In this document: positions 28,884-37,627 of the stretch, one piece after another
How positions within the stretch are numbered: the stretch's first letter is position 1
Layout: each line of letters opens with the position of its first letter
DNA from: Mycobacterium sp. GA-1841
GTDB lineage: Bacteria > Actinomycetota > Actinomycetes > Mycobacteriales > Mycobacteriaceae
Assembly (NCBI RefSeq): GCF_001954135.1
Contig: NZ_MBEQ01000009.1
Span: forward strand, 186,001-250,000
Direction of reading: 5' to 3'
Length of the DNA: 64,000 nucleotides
Translations under genes and position numbers: made by a program
Notes under the pieces: generated by a model
What the model saw: the letters and a program-made list of their open reading frames with translations, nothing else
Told to the model about the DNA's origin: nothing
Database searches by the model: none

Positions 28884-28904
28884 CTACTGTAATACTTACA
28901 GTTA
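28884..28904. promoter_or_regulatory. Operator copy 9 of the 21-bp inverted repeat
   Basis: Half-sites CTACTGTAA and TTACAGTTA with a 3-nt centre, 59 bp upstream of the mycofactocin-type SDR start. It is the last copy before the middle block. Confidence 0.65.
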
Positions 28905-28962
28905 GTTGGGCAAGCAGTTGTGCAGAGTCGGGTGTAGGAGCTCTTCTCGGGAAGGACTTACC

Positions 28963-29811
28963 GTGGGGAAACTGAGCAATAAGGTCGCCGTGGTCTCCGG
29001 AGCGGCCCGGGGGCAGGGGCGTTCACACGCCGTGCATTTGGCTGCGGAGGGCGCGAACGTCATCGCTCTGGATATCTGTGCCGACTTGGACGGCAACACC
29101 TATCCGCTGTCGCGGCCTGAAGATCTTGAGGAAACCGCCAGACTGGTCGAGAAGGAGGGCGTGCGCGTCCATACGGCGATCGTCGACGTGCGCGAGCGCG
29201 CCGCGGTCTGGACGGCGATCGGCGACGCCGTCAGTGAGATGGGCGGCTTGGACATTGTCGTGGCCAACGCCGGTATCTGCGCGATGGGCAAAGGCCAGAC
29301 CATTCAATCCTGGTCGGACACTATTGATACCGACCTGGTCGGTGTGTTCAACGTGATCCAAGCGAGCCTTCCCCATATCAGCGATGGTGGTTCGATCATC
29401 GCGACGGGGTCATTGGCGGCCCAACTAGGCAGTTCCACCAAACAGGGGCCCGGCGGCTCGGCGTACAGTTTGGCAAAGCAAATCGTCGCACGATACGTCA
29501 ACGACCTCGCCCTGCAGGTGGCGAAGCGCAAGATTCGTGTGAACGCGGTGCATCCGACGAACGTGAACACCGACATGCTGCACAACGAGGGCATGTACAA
29601 GGTGTTTCGGCCCGACCTCGAATCGCCGTCACGCGAGGACGCCGAACCCTCATTCCACTTGATGCAGGCCATGCCGATTCCGTACATCGAGCCCGCGGAC
29701 GTCTCGGAGGCGGTGGTGTTCCTTGCCAGTGACGCATCGCGCTACATCACCGGCACTCAACTGCGCATCGATGCAGGTGGGTACGTCAACGCCATTCCGT
29801 ACAAGGGCTGA
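28963..29811 (+). CDS. Mycofactocin-coupled SDR family oxidoreductase
   Basis: 282 residues from GTG 28963, which has GAAGGA upstream. The motif VSGAARGQGRSHAV and the extra loop ICADLDGNTYPLSRPEDL after the second beta strand are signatures of mycofactocin-system SDRs, which hold NAD(H) tightly and pass electrons to mycofactocin. Catalytic Y-S-L-A-K is present. No mycofactocin biosynthesis (mft) genes are in the window. It is likely an alcohol or hydroxysteroid-type dehydrogenase. Confidence 0.87.
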   Translation: MGKLSNKVAVVSGAARGQGRSHAVHLAAEGANVIALDICADLDGNTYPLSRPEDLEETARLVEKEGVRVHTAIVDVRERAAVWTAIGDAVSEMGGLDIVVANAGICAMGKGQTIQSWSDTIDTDLVGVFNVIQASLPHISDGGSIIATGSLAAQLGSSTKQGPGGSAYSLAKQIVARYVNDLALQVAKRKIRVNAVHPTNVNTDMLHNEGMYKVFRPDLESPSREDAEPSFHLMQAMPIPYIEPADVSEAVVFLASDASRYITGTQLRIDAGGYVNAIPYKG

Positions 29812-29853
29812 CCTGTCGGCTGGCGCGTTTGGCGGTGCCTGCCAGTTCGTCGG

Positions 29854-30786
29854 CTACCCGTCGGTGCTCTGGCCCGGCGAGTAGCCGGCGTACCACCTGC
29901 TGACATCTTCGCCGTCGGCGTAGCGGGCGAACCACACGGCGGCGAGGTCGGGCAACGGCTCGTGGGCGGGATTGTGAAAAGGCGTCTGGCTCATCAGTAC
30001 TCGTGAGATCGTGACGATCTTGTTCTTCCACGAAATCTCATGGAACGCCGGATGCACCCCATCCTCGGCTGCCCGCCCATGCAGCTTGGTGCGTAGAGCT
30101 TCCGCAAGGCCATTGAGCGGCTTGATCGTGTTGGTGTCGATTGCTCGCTCTGCCAGCGGCACATGATCATTGATCCCGTTGGTGATCAGCGTCGTCACTT
30201 CGAGCAGATGTCGGACGATCCTCGGCAGAACGCGCATGCGGTAGGTCTTGCTGCCGACCACCGCGTCGTAGATGACCAATGCCGAACTACGATGCTCGAC
30301 TTCTTCGACGAAGTGCCACACCAACAATGACGCCACGCGGTCATCACCTGGCTGAAAGAGAGTGTCGTCATGGTCGAGCAGCATCTTGAAGAACGGCGTG
30401 AACGTGGCTTCCAGGTCAGCGATATACGCCAGGCGATACTGCAGAGGAGTCGTGGCGGTGAGACGATCGTAGGCGGCAACCGAATCATCCAAGGTTTGCT
30501 GCAGACCCGGATGGCTGCGGATCAAGGCACGCACATGTTGGCGATGAGCGCTGGCATGCTGAGCTTCTTGTCGCAGGAATGCCTCCGCCTCCGCGGCGAC
30601 ATCGGAGTCGGCGATGTGCGGCATTGCCTCTCGCACCGCCGAGACGATCATCTTCTCGAAGCAGATGGCAATTATCGAGACCATGTTCATATAGGTGGAG
30701 AAAGCTGGATTGGTGGGGTTCCAGTTGAAGGGAACAGGCGCGTCGTCGAAGTCGAAGCGAATTCGTCGAATCTCTAAGTCTGTCAT
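29854..30786 (-). CDS. Predicted metal-dependent hydrolase, PF10118 family
   Basis: 310 residues. Motifs FLRQEAQHASAHRQH, ADLEATFTPFF and HFVEEVEHRSSA contain the repeated Glu/His pattern of this ferritin-like, probably di-metal family; its reaction is not established. The start ATG at 30786 overlaps the stop of the upstream membrane gene (ATGA) and has GGAAGGAAA upstream. A same-length paralogue is encoded at 45563-46495, where it heads a BVMO operon. Confidence 0.82.
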   Translation of the reverse strand: MTDLEIRRIRFDFDDAPVPFNWNPTNPAFSTYMNMVSIIAICFEKMIVSAVREAMPHIADSDVAAEAEAFLRQEAQHASAHRQHVRALIRSHPGLQQTLDDSVAAYDRLTATTPLQYRLAYIADLEATFTPFFKMLLDHDDTLFQPGDDRVASLLVWHFVEEVEHRSSALVIYDAVVGSKTYRMRVLPRIVRHLLEVTTLITNGINDHVPLAERAIDTNTIKPLNGLAEALRTKLHGRAAEDGVHPAFHEISWKNKIVTISRVLMSQTPFHNPAHEPLPDLAAVWFARYADGEDVSRWYAGYSPGQSTDG

Positions 30787-31961
30787 TGGTTTTCCTTCCT
30801 TCCAGGCGCTGCGGCCGGCACGCTTTCCGGTCTGTCGGGCTCGTCGGCGGCCGCTGGGCGGCCGGTGACCGAGACCGCAGCGACGGTGAGCGCCGCCAAC
30901 ACGAAGCACACGATGACGTAGGGCAAGCTGCCCAATGGCGTGGCCGCGGTCGAGGTATCGGTGTGGCTCGAGAAGTGGGCGGGTAGCGCCGATATCCATA
31001 GCCCCGCCATGACAATCAGGTAGGTCGATCCGAAGATCCGCACGAAGTTGTTGGGGCGGTCTGCCGGATACTCGCCGGATCGGCGTAACGACCCGAGCTG
31101 GCCGGCGATGGCCCAGAGGCTGATTCCTGCGAACAACGCGAGGAAGACCACGTACACCGCCCAGCGCCACGCCCCGTCCGGATCATCGCCTTTTGCGAGC
31201 GCGATCGGAACGTTCACCACCACCAGAGCCACCGGCATCAACACCGCTGCACCAAGTGTGCGCAGAGCGAGGCTTGCTACGCCTAGGGTGTTTTCGCCGC
31301 CGTGCGCACGACCGGCGAAAGTGACCACCAGGAAGGTGAGCACGGCCGGTCCGACCGTGGCGAACAACAACAGACTCGACATTGGCACCGAAGCAAGCAT
31401 CGGTCGATTGACCGGAGTTTCGGTGTTCCAGGCCCACCACTGCAATTGGGGTCCGAGATGGTCGAATACTTCGTAGAAGAGGTTGTGGACAAATCCGACG
31501 CAGACGGATCCGATGATTGCGCCTCGGGCCCGAAAGATGCCGAGACTACGAACGATCTCGTAGGCGAGGGTCGCCATCGCGGGGTACAGCGCGACTATAT
31601 AAAGCGGCAGCCGGTCGTAGAGAAACTGGACCGTGAAGATGTTGTGCGCGAAGACCGCACCGATCGACTGATCAACTCCGAACACGGTGGGGAAATACAG
31701 CGGTGGCTCGACAATCAACAAGTAGAGCACTGTGGCGGACCACAGCATCAGGTTGACAGGATCATTCTCGCGCCGATGACGCCGCACCGCCCACCACAGC
31801 GCGAATGCCGCGCCGGCCACAATGAGCAGTTCCAGGACTGGCAGGGTCCAGTTGCTCAGATGGGCGGGACTGCTCAAGCGCAGCAGAGCCGGTGAGTCTT
31901 GGCAGGTGAATCCGAGCTTGTGGGTGATGGCATCGATGGATGGCGAGCATTGACTGGTCAT
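30783..31961 (-). CDS. Multi-pass integral membrane protein of unknown function
   Basis: 392 residues with about nine or ten hydrophobic helices, beginning near LPVLELLIVAGAAFALWWAV and ending with a polar, Pro/Glu-rich tail. Cytoplasmic-membrane location is likely. No transporter signature is recognised. It is translationally coupled (ATGA) to the PF10118 protein, so the two may act together, perhaps on a lipophilic substrate. ATG 31961 is used; a TTG two codons earlier is possible. Confidence 0.75.
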   Translation of the reverse strand: MTSQCSPSIDAITHKLGFTCQDSPALLRLSSPAHLSNWTLPVLELLIVAGAAFALWWAVRRHRRENDPVNLMLWSATVLYLLIVEPPLYFPTVFGVDQSIGAVFAHNIFTVQFLYDRLPLYIVALYPAMATLAYEIVRSLGIFRARGAIIGSVCVGFVHNLFYEVFDHLGPQLQWWAWNTETPVNRPMLASVPMSSLLLFATVGPAVLTFLVVTFAGRAHGGENTLGVASLALRTLGAAVLMPVALVVVNVPIALAKGDDPDGAWRWAVYVVFLALFAGISLWAIAGQLGSLRRSGEYPADRPNNFVRIFGSTYLIVMAGLWISALPAHFSSHTDTSTAATPLGSLPYVIVCFVLAALTVAAVSVTGRPAAADEPDRPESVPAAAPGRKENQ

Positions 31962-32038
31962 CGACAACTCATTTCACGGATCGAGCGGGTGCGGACACGG
32001 AACAGGGAGGGCACGAGGTCAGCGGTTCGGCGGACATG

Positions 32039-33319
32039 TCAGCGCACCATTCGGATCGGAACGGAAGTCGGCCCCGACAACGACGGGGTGGTGGTCCAGA
32101 TGACGGGCCCGGCCAGGCTCAGTCCTCGGGACCGGTCGAATATCTTGTTCAGCGCCACCCGCACTTCCAACCTCGCCAGATGGGCCCCCATACAGAAATG
32201 CGCTCCGTGGCCGAAGGTGACATGTCCAGCGGCGCCGCGGTCGATGTCGAACTCGTCCGGCCGCTCAAACTGAGCTGGATCACGGTTGGCGCCGGCATAG
32301 AAAAGCACCACCCGGGACCGGGCTGGAATGGTGTGCTCACCGACCTGGTACGGGCGCAACGCAGTCCGGGCCACCCACTGCACCGGTGAGCCCCATCGCA
32401 GCGCTTCCTCGGTGGCCGCAGGGATCAGTTCGCGGTTTTCGCGCAGCCGGTCGAAGAGTTCAGGATTGGTTGCCAGCTGAATCAGCAATATCCCCAACAA
32501 ATTGGTGGTCGTCTCACTGCCCGCCACCAGGAGGATGAGCGCAGCGGTGAGAGCTTCCAGCACGGACATGTCGCCTTCGTCGAGCGCTTGGCGAACCCGG
32601 CCGAAGACGTCGTCAGTGGAGGCGGCGGTCCGCCGATCCAGCTCGTCGACGATCAGTGCGCGCATCGCCAGCATGCCGGGCAACGCGCGGCCGGTGGATC
32701 TGGCCACCTCTGCCAGGGAACTGACCGCGAAGACTGAGCGGAAATCCTCGGAGTACTTGAGAAATTCGCCGCGACGCGAGGGTTCGACACCCAGAATCAA
32801 CGCTATCGCCGAAACCGGCAGCGGCACCGTCAGGGTATCGACTGCGTCTATCGGCTCGCCCCTCATCAGTGCCGCCACACCGGGTTCGACCAAATCTCCG
32901 AGAGTGGCTTCGAGCCCACGTACCGCGCCAGGGGTGAACGACGGGGCGGTGATGCGTCGCAACCGGGTGTGGTCGGGTTCGTCAGTGCTGACCACACCCG
33001 GCAGCGGCATAGAGCGCAGCAAAATTCCGTCAGCGGAAGACAAGGTGTCGTGAGCGCGGGCGGCGGCGAGGACGTCGGCGTGGCGGGACAGCATCCATAC
33101 GTTGAGCCGTTCGTTGACCGCCACCTGCTGCTCGCGCAACTGAGCCAGGTGCGGGTAAGGATTCGCGATGTTTTCCGGTGTGGTCGGATCGAAGACAGTG
33201 CGCGCGACGCCAGTGCCGGCGCGGCGAACGTGGGCGCGCCGCAGATCTGAGAAAAGGCCGCGGGCGATCATCGTGCCGGAGTCGCGCACCGTGGTGGCCA
33301 ACGTCCCCATACTTGTCAT
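32039..33319 (-). CDS. Cytochrome P450
   Basis: A complete 426-residue P450. I-helix A-G-S-E-T-T is at 266-271, E305-x-x-R308 in the K helix, and heme loop FGHGAHFCMG with ligand Cys376. The start at 33319 overlaps the stop of the FAD monooxygenase (ATGA), so the two oxygenases are coupled. The upstream region carries the TGGACAY-N10-RTGTCCA operator at 35137, not the 21-bp motif. Confidence 0.9.
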   Translation of the reverse strand: MTSMGTLATTVRDSGTMIARGLFSDLRRAHVRRAGTGVARTVFDPTTPENIANPYPHLAQLREQQVAVNERLNVWMLSRHADVLAAARAHDTLSSADGILLRSMPLPGVVSTDEPDHTRLRRITAPSFTPGAVRGLEATLGDLVEPGVAALMRGEPIDAVDTLTVPLPVSAIALILGVEPSRRGEFLKYSEDFRSVFAVSSLAEVARSTGRALPGMLAMRALIVDELDRRTAASTDDVFGRVRQALDEGDMSVLEALTAALILLVAGSETTTNLLGILLIQLATNPELFDRLRENRELIPAATEEALRWGSPVQWVARTALRPYQVGEHTIPARSRVVLFYAGANRDPAQFERPDEFDIDRGAAGHVTFGHGAHFCMGAHLARLEVRVALNKIFDRSRGLSLAGPVIWTTTPSLSGPTSVPIRMVR

Positions 33320-34896
33320 GAGGGCTGTGCCTGCGCAGGCTGCGCGACGGGTGCCACAGCAGCTCTGCGCGTGTATCTGTAGGCGTGTGCCGGTGCCCAT
33401 CGTGCCTCGCGGCGTGCACCGAAGATGGTTTGCGGTCGGTGATAGACGGTATCGCCCTGTGAGTTCACGAAGTAGGTATTGGTTCCTTCATTGCACTGTG
33501 TGAAGTACAGGTGAGCTGTCTTGCCCGCACGGCGCATCCGCGCGTCGTAAGCCTCGAAAGCGGTCTCGGTCACCGCGGCGACGGCGTCGCGGCCCGCGCT
33601 ACGCGTCTGCTCGATCACGCTGACGGCGTGCCCGGCCATCATCTCGACGAAATCGGTCCAGCCGACCCCGACGAAGCCCAGCGGTCCGACGATCTCCCAG
33701 CGGTTGGGCAGCCGGGGGTGGGCGGTGCCGGCGAAACTGCGCAACCCGTGGGTTCGGTAGTCTTCGGCGAGATCGAACCCGTCGGTGCCGATGATCGTGC
33801 CCGGGAGATACGTTTCCGGGTCGGTCCACATCTCGTATCCCGTGGCTGTCACGATGAGGTCGACGTCGCGTTCGATGCCGTCGACGGTGCGGACCCCGGC
33901 AGGGGCGATCGCGTCGATTGGGGTGGTGATCAGGTGTGTGGTCGGCTCGTTGAACGCAGGTAGGTAGCTGCTGGAGATTATTGGTCGTTTGGCCAGAATG
34001 CCATGTGGGGGAAGCAGTTTGGCGCGGGTCTTTTTGTCGTGGACGACCGCGCGCAGCAGCATTCGGAATCCCCAGCGGGACATCACATCGTAGCCTCGTA
34101 ACAGACGCTTCAGGGCAACGTCGGGCATAGCCGACATCAAATGCACAATCGGCACGAGAAGAAATACATCGAATGCCAGCCGACCGGCGTGGTGGATCGC
34201 CCCACGTACGACCGGCAGGCCCAGCAGCTTGCCCCGGAAGCCGGACATGGTGAAGTCGATCTTCGGCAGAATCCAGTTCGGCGTGCGCTGATAGACGTCC
34301 AGACGCGCCACCCGGCCCGACAGTGCTGAGATTATCTGTGCACCACTAGATCCCGTGCCGATCACCGCCACCCTCTTGCCGGCGGTGTCAAAGGTGTCGT
34401 CCCAGGCGTTGGGGCGCAGCACGGTTCCCTCGAACCGGTCGATCCCGGCGATGCCAGTGGTCGGTTTGGCGTTGATGTAGCCGCCGACCGAACTGATCAC
34501 GAACCGTGCAGTGATCTCGCTGCCGTCGTGCAGCGTCAGCCGCCACGCACCGGCGACGCCGTCCCATACCTGACGGGTGACTTCGGCGTCAGTGCGCAGG
34601 TACGGGTAGAGGCCGCAGCGCCGAGCAGTGTCGGTGAGGTACCGCTGGATCTCGGGCCCCGGGGCGAAAAGGCGGCTCCAATGGCGATTACGCGCGAATG
34701 ACAGCTCGTACCAGAAGATCGGGATGTCCACGGCCAGGCCGGGATAATGGTTGTCGCGCCAGGTGCCACCAAAGTCACTGCCACGTTCCAAGATCACGAA
34801 ATCGGTGATCCCACGCGTCCGCAGCAGGTGACCTGCCGCGATCCCGCCCGGACCCGCTCCGATGATCGCAACCTCAACCTGGTCTGCGGTGTTCAT
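33316..34896 (-). CDS. FAD-dependent monooxygenase, BVMO-like (fingerprint His replaced by Arg)
   Basis: 526 residues from ATG 34896 (GGAAGGACG upstream). First Rossmann motif G-A-G-P-G-G lies at 13-18, then FGGTWRDNHYPG; second motif VIGTGSSGAQ. The Baeyer-Villiger fingerprint reads FEGTVLRPNAWD at 155-166, so the conserved His is Arg161. It belongs to the flavin monooxygenase group but may be an N- or S-hydroxylase or altered BVMO. First gene of a two-gene operon with the P450. Confidence 0.85.
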   Translation of the reverse strand: MNTADQVEVAIIGAGPGGIAAGHLLRTRGITDFVILERGSDFGGTWRDNHYPGLAVDIPIFWYELSFARNRHWSRLFAPGPEIQRYLTDTARRCGLYPYLRTDAEVTRQVWDGVAGAWRLTLHDGSEITARFVISSVGGYINAKPTTGIAGIDRFEGTVLRPNAWDDTFDTAGKRVAVIGTGSSGAQIISALSGRVARLDVYQRTPNWILPKIDFTMSGFRGKLLGLPVVRGAIHHAGRLAFDVFLLVPIVHLMSAMPDVALKRLLRGYDVMSRWGFRMLLRAVVHDKKTRAKLLPPHGILAKRPIISSSYLPAFNEPTTHLITTPIDAIAPAGVRTVDGIERDVDLIVTATGYEMWTDPETYLPGTIIGTDGFDLAEDYRTHGLRSFAGTAHPRLPNRWEIVGPLGFVGVGWTDFVEMMAGHAVSVIEQTRSAGRDAVAAVTETAFEAYDARMRRAGKTAHLYFTQCNEGTNTYFVNSQGDTVYHRPQTIFGARREARWAPAHAYRYTRRAAVAPVAQPAQAQPS

Positions 34897-35160
34897 CTGG
34901 GCGTCCTTCCGTGGTGGAGCCGACGAGGTTGTCGACGGTCTCGAGGTGGATGTCACGCTCAGCGATCAGCAACTGATGCAGGTGCGGAGGAGTCGTTCTA
35001 CATGGGTTGGACCGGGCTGGCGACGGTGCCGCAGCGGTGGTTGCGGCGTGCGAGAGGGCTGTTCCCAGCCACCGCTTGAATTGCTCCACCCTGAGCAGCC
35101 TTTCGGAATGTTCCAGCGCCGAGACTAACGATCGGATGGACACAATGTCAATAGTGTCCA
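34874..35160 (-). CDS. Possible small hypothetical protein
   Basis: An open frame of about 95 codons in a 418-bp gap, containing SALEHSERLLRVEQFKRWLG and HLHQLLIAERDIHLETVDNLV, which read like real amphipathic helices. A start near 35160 would fall in the inverted repeat at 35137-35160, and the end overlaps the monooxygenase by 23 bp. No family recognised. It could equally be a leader region; weak support. Confidence 0.3.
35137..35160. promoter_or_regulatory. Operator of type TGGACAY-N10-RTGTCCA, copy 1
   Basis: Perfect arms TGGACAC and GTGTCCA separated by 10 nt, between the monooxygenase-P450 operon and the alcohol dehydrogenase gene. Two further copies lie at 52638 and 52749. Confidence 0.65.
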
Positions 35161-35314
35161 ATAGCGTTGCTTCCGGTTGCGGCTGAGCGCATCCCGGCCA
35201 TCGTGAAGAGAAGGTGGCAACAGTGCGAGGCGGCGGATTGACAGTTTCATAGTTGCGTCCATTCATGGATTAGCATCTGGGCGCGAGAGGTGTTCGGTGA
35301 CGTTAGGAGACGCA

Positions 35315-36346
35315 ATGCGTGCAGTGATCATGGATGCGAGAGGAAAAGTGACAGTTGCTGCACGGCCGGATCCCACATTGCCTGGAGCACAAGGAGCGGT
35401 TGTCGCTGTGGAGGCGACCGGCATCTGCGGGTCGGATCTGCATTTCTACGACGGTGATCTGCCGGCCGTAGATGGACTGGCCGTCGGGCATGAGGCGGTG
35501 GGGACTGTCATCGAGGTCGGCGACGCCGTGCGCACCGTCAAGCTGGGGGATCGGGTGGTGGTTTCGTGCATCACCGGATGCGGGCACTGCCACGGATGTG
35601 CCGGGGGCAACCCTGCGACCTGCGAGCACGGTTCGGCATTGTTCGGTTTCGGGGGGCCCCTCCCGGGCGCCCAGGCCGAGTTGCTCGCGGTGCCTGCCGC
35701 CGACGCCACCTTGCTGCCGATCCCGGAGGACATCACCGACGAGGAGGGCGTACTGCTGGCTGACAACCTGGCCACCGCGTGGACGGCCGCCCGTCGCGGA
35801 GAGGTTGGCGCCGGCAACAGTGTGCTGATATTGGGCTTGGGTGCGGTTGGGCAGTGCGCGGTGCGCTGCGCATGGCAGCAGGGTGCGGCCACAGTCTTTG
35901 CCTACGACCCGGTGACAGGGCGACGAGCGCTAGCCCAAACCTACGGCGCGACGACGATCGAGGGTCCTGACGTGATCGGGGCGATCTTGGCGGCGACCAA
36001 CGGTCGAGGGGTCGATGTGGTGATCGATGCGGTGGCCACGGATGCCTCGCTCGATTCTGCGATTGGCGCCGTCCGTAACGGCGGCACGATCTCGGTGGTG
36101 GGAATCCACGATGTGGCGCCCTACCCATTTCCGATGCTGCAGGCGGTGTACAAGTCGATCACGCTGCGCGCCTCGATGGCCGCAGTGCAGAGCGCATGGC
36201 GTGAGCTACTGCCGCTGATATTGGCGGGACGTCTCGACACGTCGGGGATCATCACCCACCGCTACGGTTTGGAGCAGGCACCTCACGCGTACGAGATGGT
36301 GTCGCGGCGCAGTCCTGACTGCACCAAGGTCCTGCTGATTCCCTAG
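35315..36346 (+). CDS. Zinc-dependent alcohol dehydrogenase (MDR superfamily)
   Basis: 343 residues. GICGSDLHF and GHE supply catalytic zinc ligands; C-x-x-C-x-x-C-x7-C (in CGHCHGCAGGNPATC) is the structural zinc site; GLGAVGQCA is the NAD(P)-binding Rossmann motif. ATG 35315 is preceded by TTAGGAGAC. It should interconvert alcohol and ketone or aldehyde. It diverges from the monooxygenase-P450 operon over operator 35137-35160, so it may share its regulation. Confidence 0.88.
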   Translation: MRAVIMDARGKVTVAARPDPTLPGAQGAVVAVEATGICGSDLHFYDGDLPAVDGLAVGHEAVGTVIEVGDAVRTVKLGDRVVVSCITGCGHCHGCAGGNPATCEHGSALFGFGGPLPGAQAELLAVPAADATLLPIPEDITDEEGVLLADNLATAWTAARRGEVGAGNSVLILGLGAVGQCAVRCAWQQGAATVFAYDPVTGRRALAQTYGATTIEGPDVIGAILAATNGRGVDVVIDAVATDASLDSAIGAVRNGGTISVVGIHDVAPYPFPMLQAVYKSITLRASMAAVQSAWRELLPLILAGRLDTSGIITHRYGLEQAPHAYEMVSRRSPDCTKVLLIP

Positions 36347-36437
36347 GCGTCGGTTCCACATCATGCCCGGCACCGAAAGACCAGCTCGTGGCTGCGCCGC
36401 GATGTCCGTCCCGCGTCGACGACGGTAAGGTCGGATC

Positions 36438-37046
36438 GTGCGGACCCGCGGATGGGGCGGATCGACCCCGGCTACTGATGAGGAAGCTGTCGACCGCATC
36501 CTGGATGCTGCCGATGACGCCATCGAGGAGCGCGGGGTCGACATGCGCATAGTCGATGTCGCTCGCTCACTAGGCGTATCACGCCAGACCGTATACAACC
36601 ATTTCCCCGGGCCTGGCGCCCTGCTGGACGCTGCAGCGACCCGGTCAGGTCTGCGGTTTCTGGAGCCGCTGGCCGAACACCTGACCGGGATCACCGATCC
36701 AGTCGAGGCATTGGTGGAAAGCCTGGCCTATACCTTGGAGTGGCTGCCGAAGGCACGAGCCATCCAGGTGATGCTTGTGCACGATTTCACCAAGGCATCC
36801 ACCCGCATCACCTCCGATACCTGTGTCCGGTTCGGCCACGCGCTGCTAGCCGGACTCGACGTCGACTGGGCGGGAATGGGGTTCGGCGACGATGATCTCG
36901 ACGATCTGGTCGAATACATGCTGCGGATCCTGCAATCGTTCATGATCGACCCGGGCCGGCCGGCACGCAGCGGCCCGACGCTCCGCACATATTTGCGCCG
37001 CTGGGTGGCGCCGGTACTGCAATCCGAGATCGCCTCACACCGCTGA
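36438..37046 (+). CDS. TetR-family transcriptional regulator
   Basis: 202 residues with an N-terminal HTH (MRIVDVARSLGVSRQTVYNHFPGPGALLDAA). The GTG start is at 36438, 91 bp after the alcohol dehydrogenase. It is the nearest regulator to the TGGACAY operator at 35137 and so a candidate for binding it. No inverted repeat was seen directly upstream of its own gene. Confidence 0.82.
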   Translation: MRTRGWGGSTPATDEEAVDRILDAADDAIEERGVDMRIVDVARSLGVSRQTVYNHFPGPGALLDAAATRSGLRFLEPLAEHLTGITDPVEALVESLAYTLEWLPKARAIQVMLVHDFTKASTRITSDTCVRFGHALLAGLDVDWAGMGFGDDDLDDLVEYMLRILQSFMIDPGRPARSGPTLRTYLRRWVAPVLQSEIASHR

Positions 37047-37171
37047 GACTGAGGCAATGCCCGACCAAGCCGACCACACCCATGCCCGCCCCGGCGTAGT
37101 CGTCCTCAGCCCCGCGACGCCGGCACTCCCGGGGGCTTACCCACAGCCGATGGGCCGGGTAAGTTCAAAGC

Positions 37172-37621
37172 GTGGCAACGGAAGTGGTGTTTAACCATGT
37201 CGGCCTGTGTGTCCGGAACCCCCAGGCGGCGCGTGATTTTTATGAGCATGTGCTCGGTTTCGAATTCTGGTGGGAACTCGAACCGCCCGATGCAGGTACA
37301 GATCGCCTGCTTCGACTGGAGCCGCCAATAGGTCTCCGTGCCACCTATCTGGTGCGCGACGGGTTGGTGCTCGAACTACTCAGCTACGCTCGGCGCCAGC
37401 CCACTGACGCACCTGATCGAGTCATGGATCAGATTGGCCTGACGCACATTTCATTGTCCGTGCCGGATCTGTCGGCTGCGTTGGAGCTGGTGCCGCAGTT
37501 CGGCGGCGCGGTTCTCGATGACACCGTCTCTGAGCGCTCGGCTATGGTCCACGACCCCGATGGTCAGCTATTGGAACTGCTGACCCTGGAGTGGTTGAAA
37601 GCGCTGCCGCCACGCCCATGA
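37172..37621 (+). CDS. Glyoxalase/VOC-family protein
   Basis: 149 residues built of two beta-alpha-beta-beta-beta repeats: FNHVGLCVRNPQAARDFYEHVLGF at the start and LTHISLSVPDLSAALE in the second repeat. His and Glu ligands typical of VOC metal sites are present (H9, H92 region, QLLELL). It may be an isomerase, epimerase or ring-opening dioxygenase; not assignable. Single gene converging with the FadD operon. Confidence 0.82.
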   Translation: MATEVVFNHVGLCVRNPQAARDFYEHVLGFEFWWELEPPDAGTDRLLRLEPPIGLRATYLVRDGLVLELLSYARRQPTDAPDRVMDQIGLTHISLSVPDLSAALELVPQFGGAVLDDTVSERSAMVHDPDGQLLELLTLEWLKALPPRP

Positions 37622-37627
37622 CGGTTG

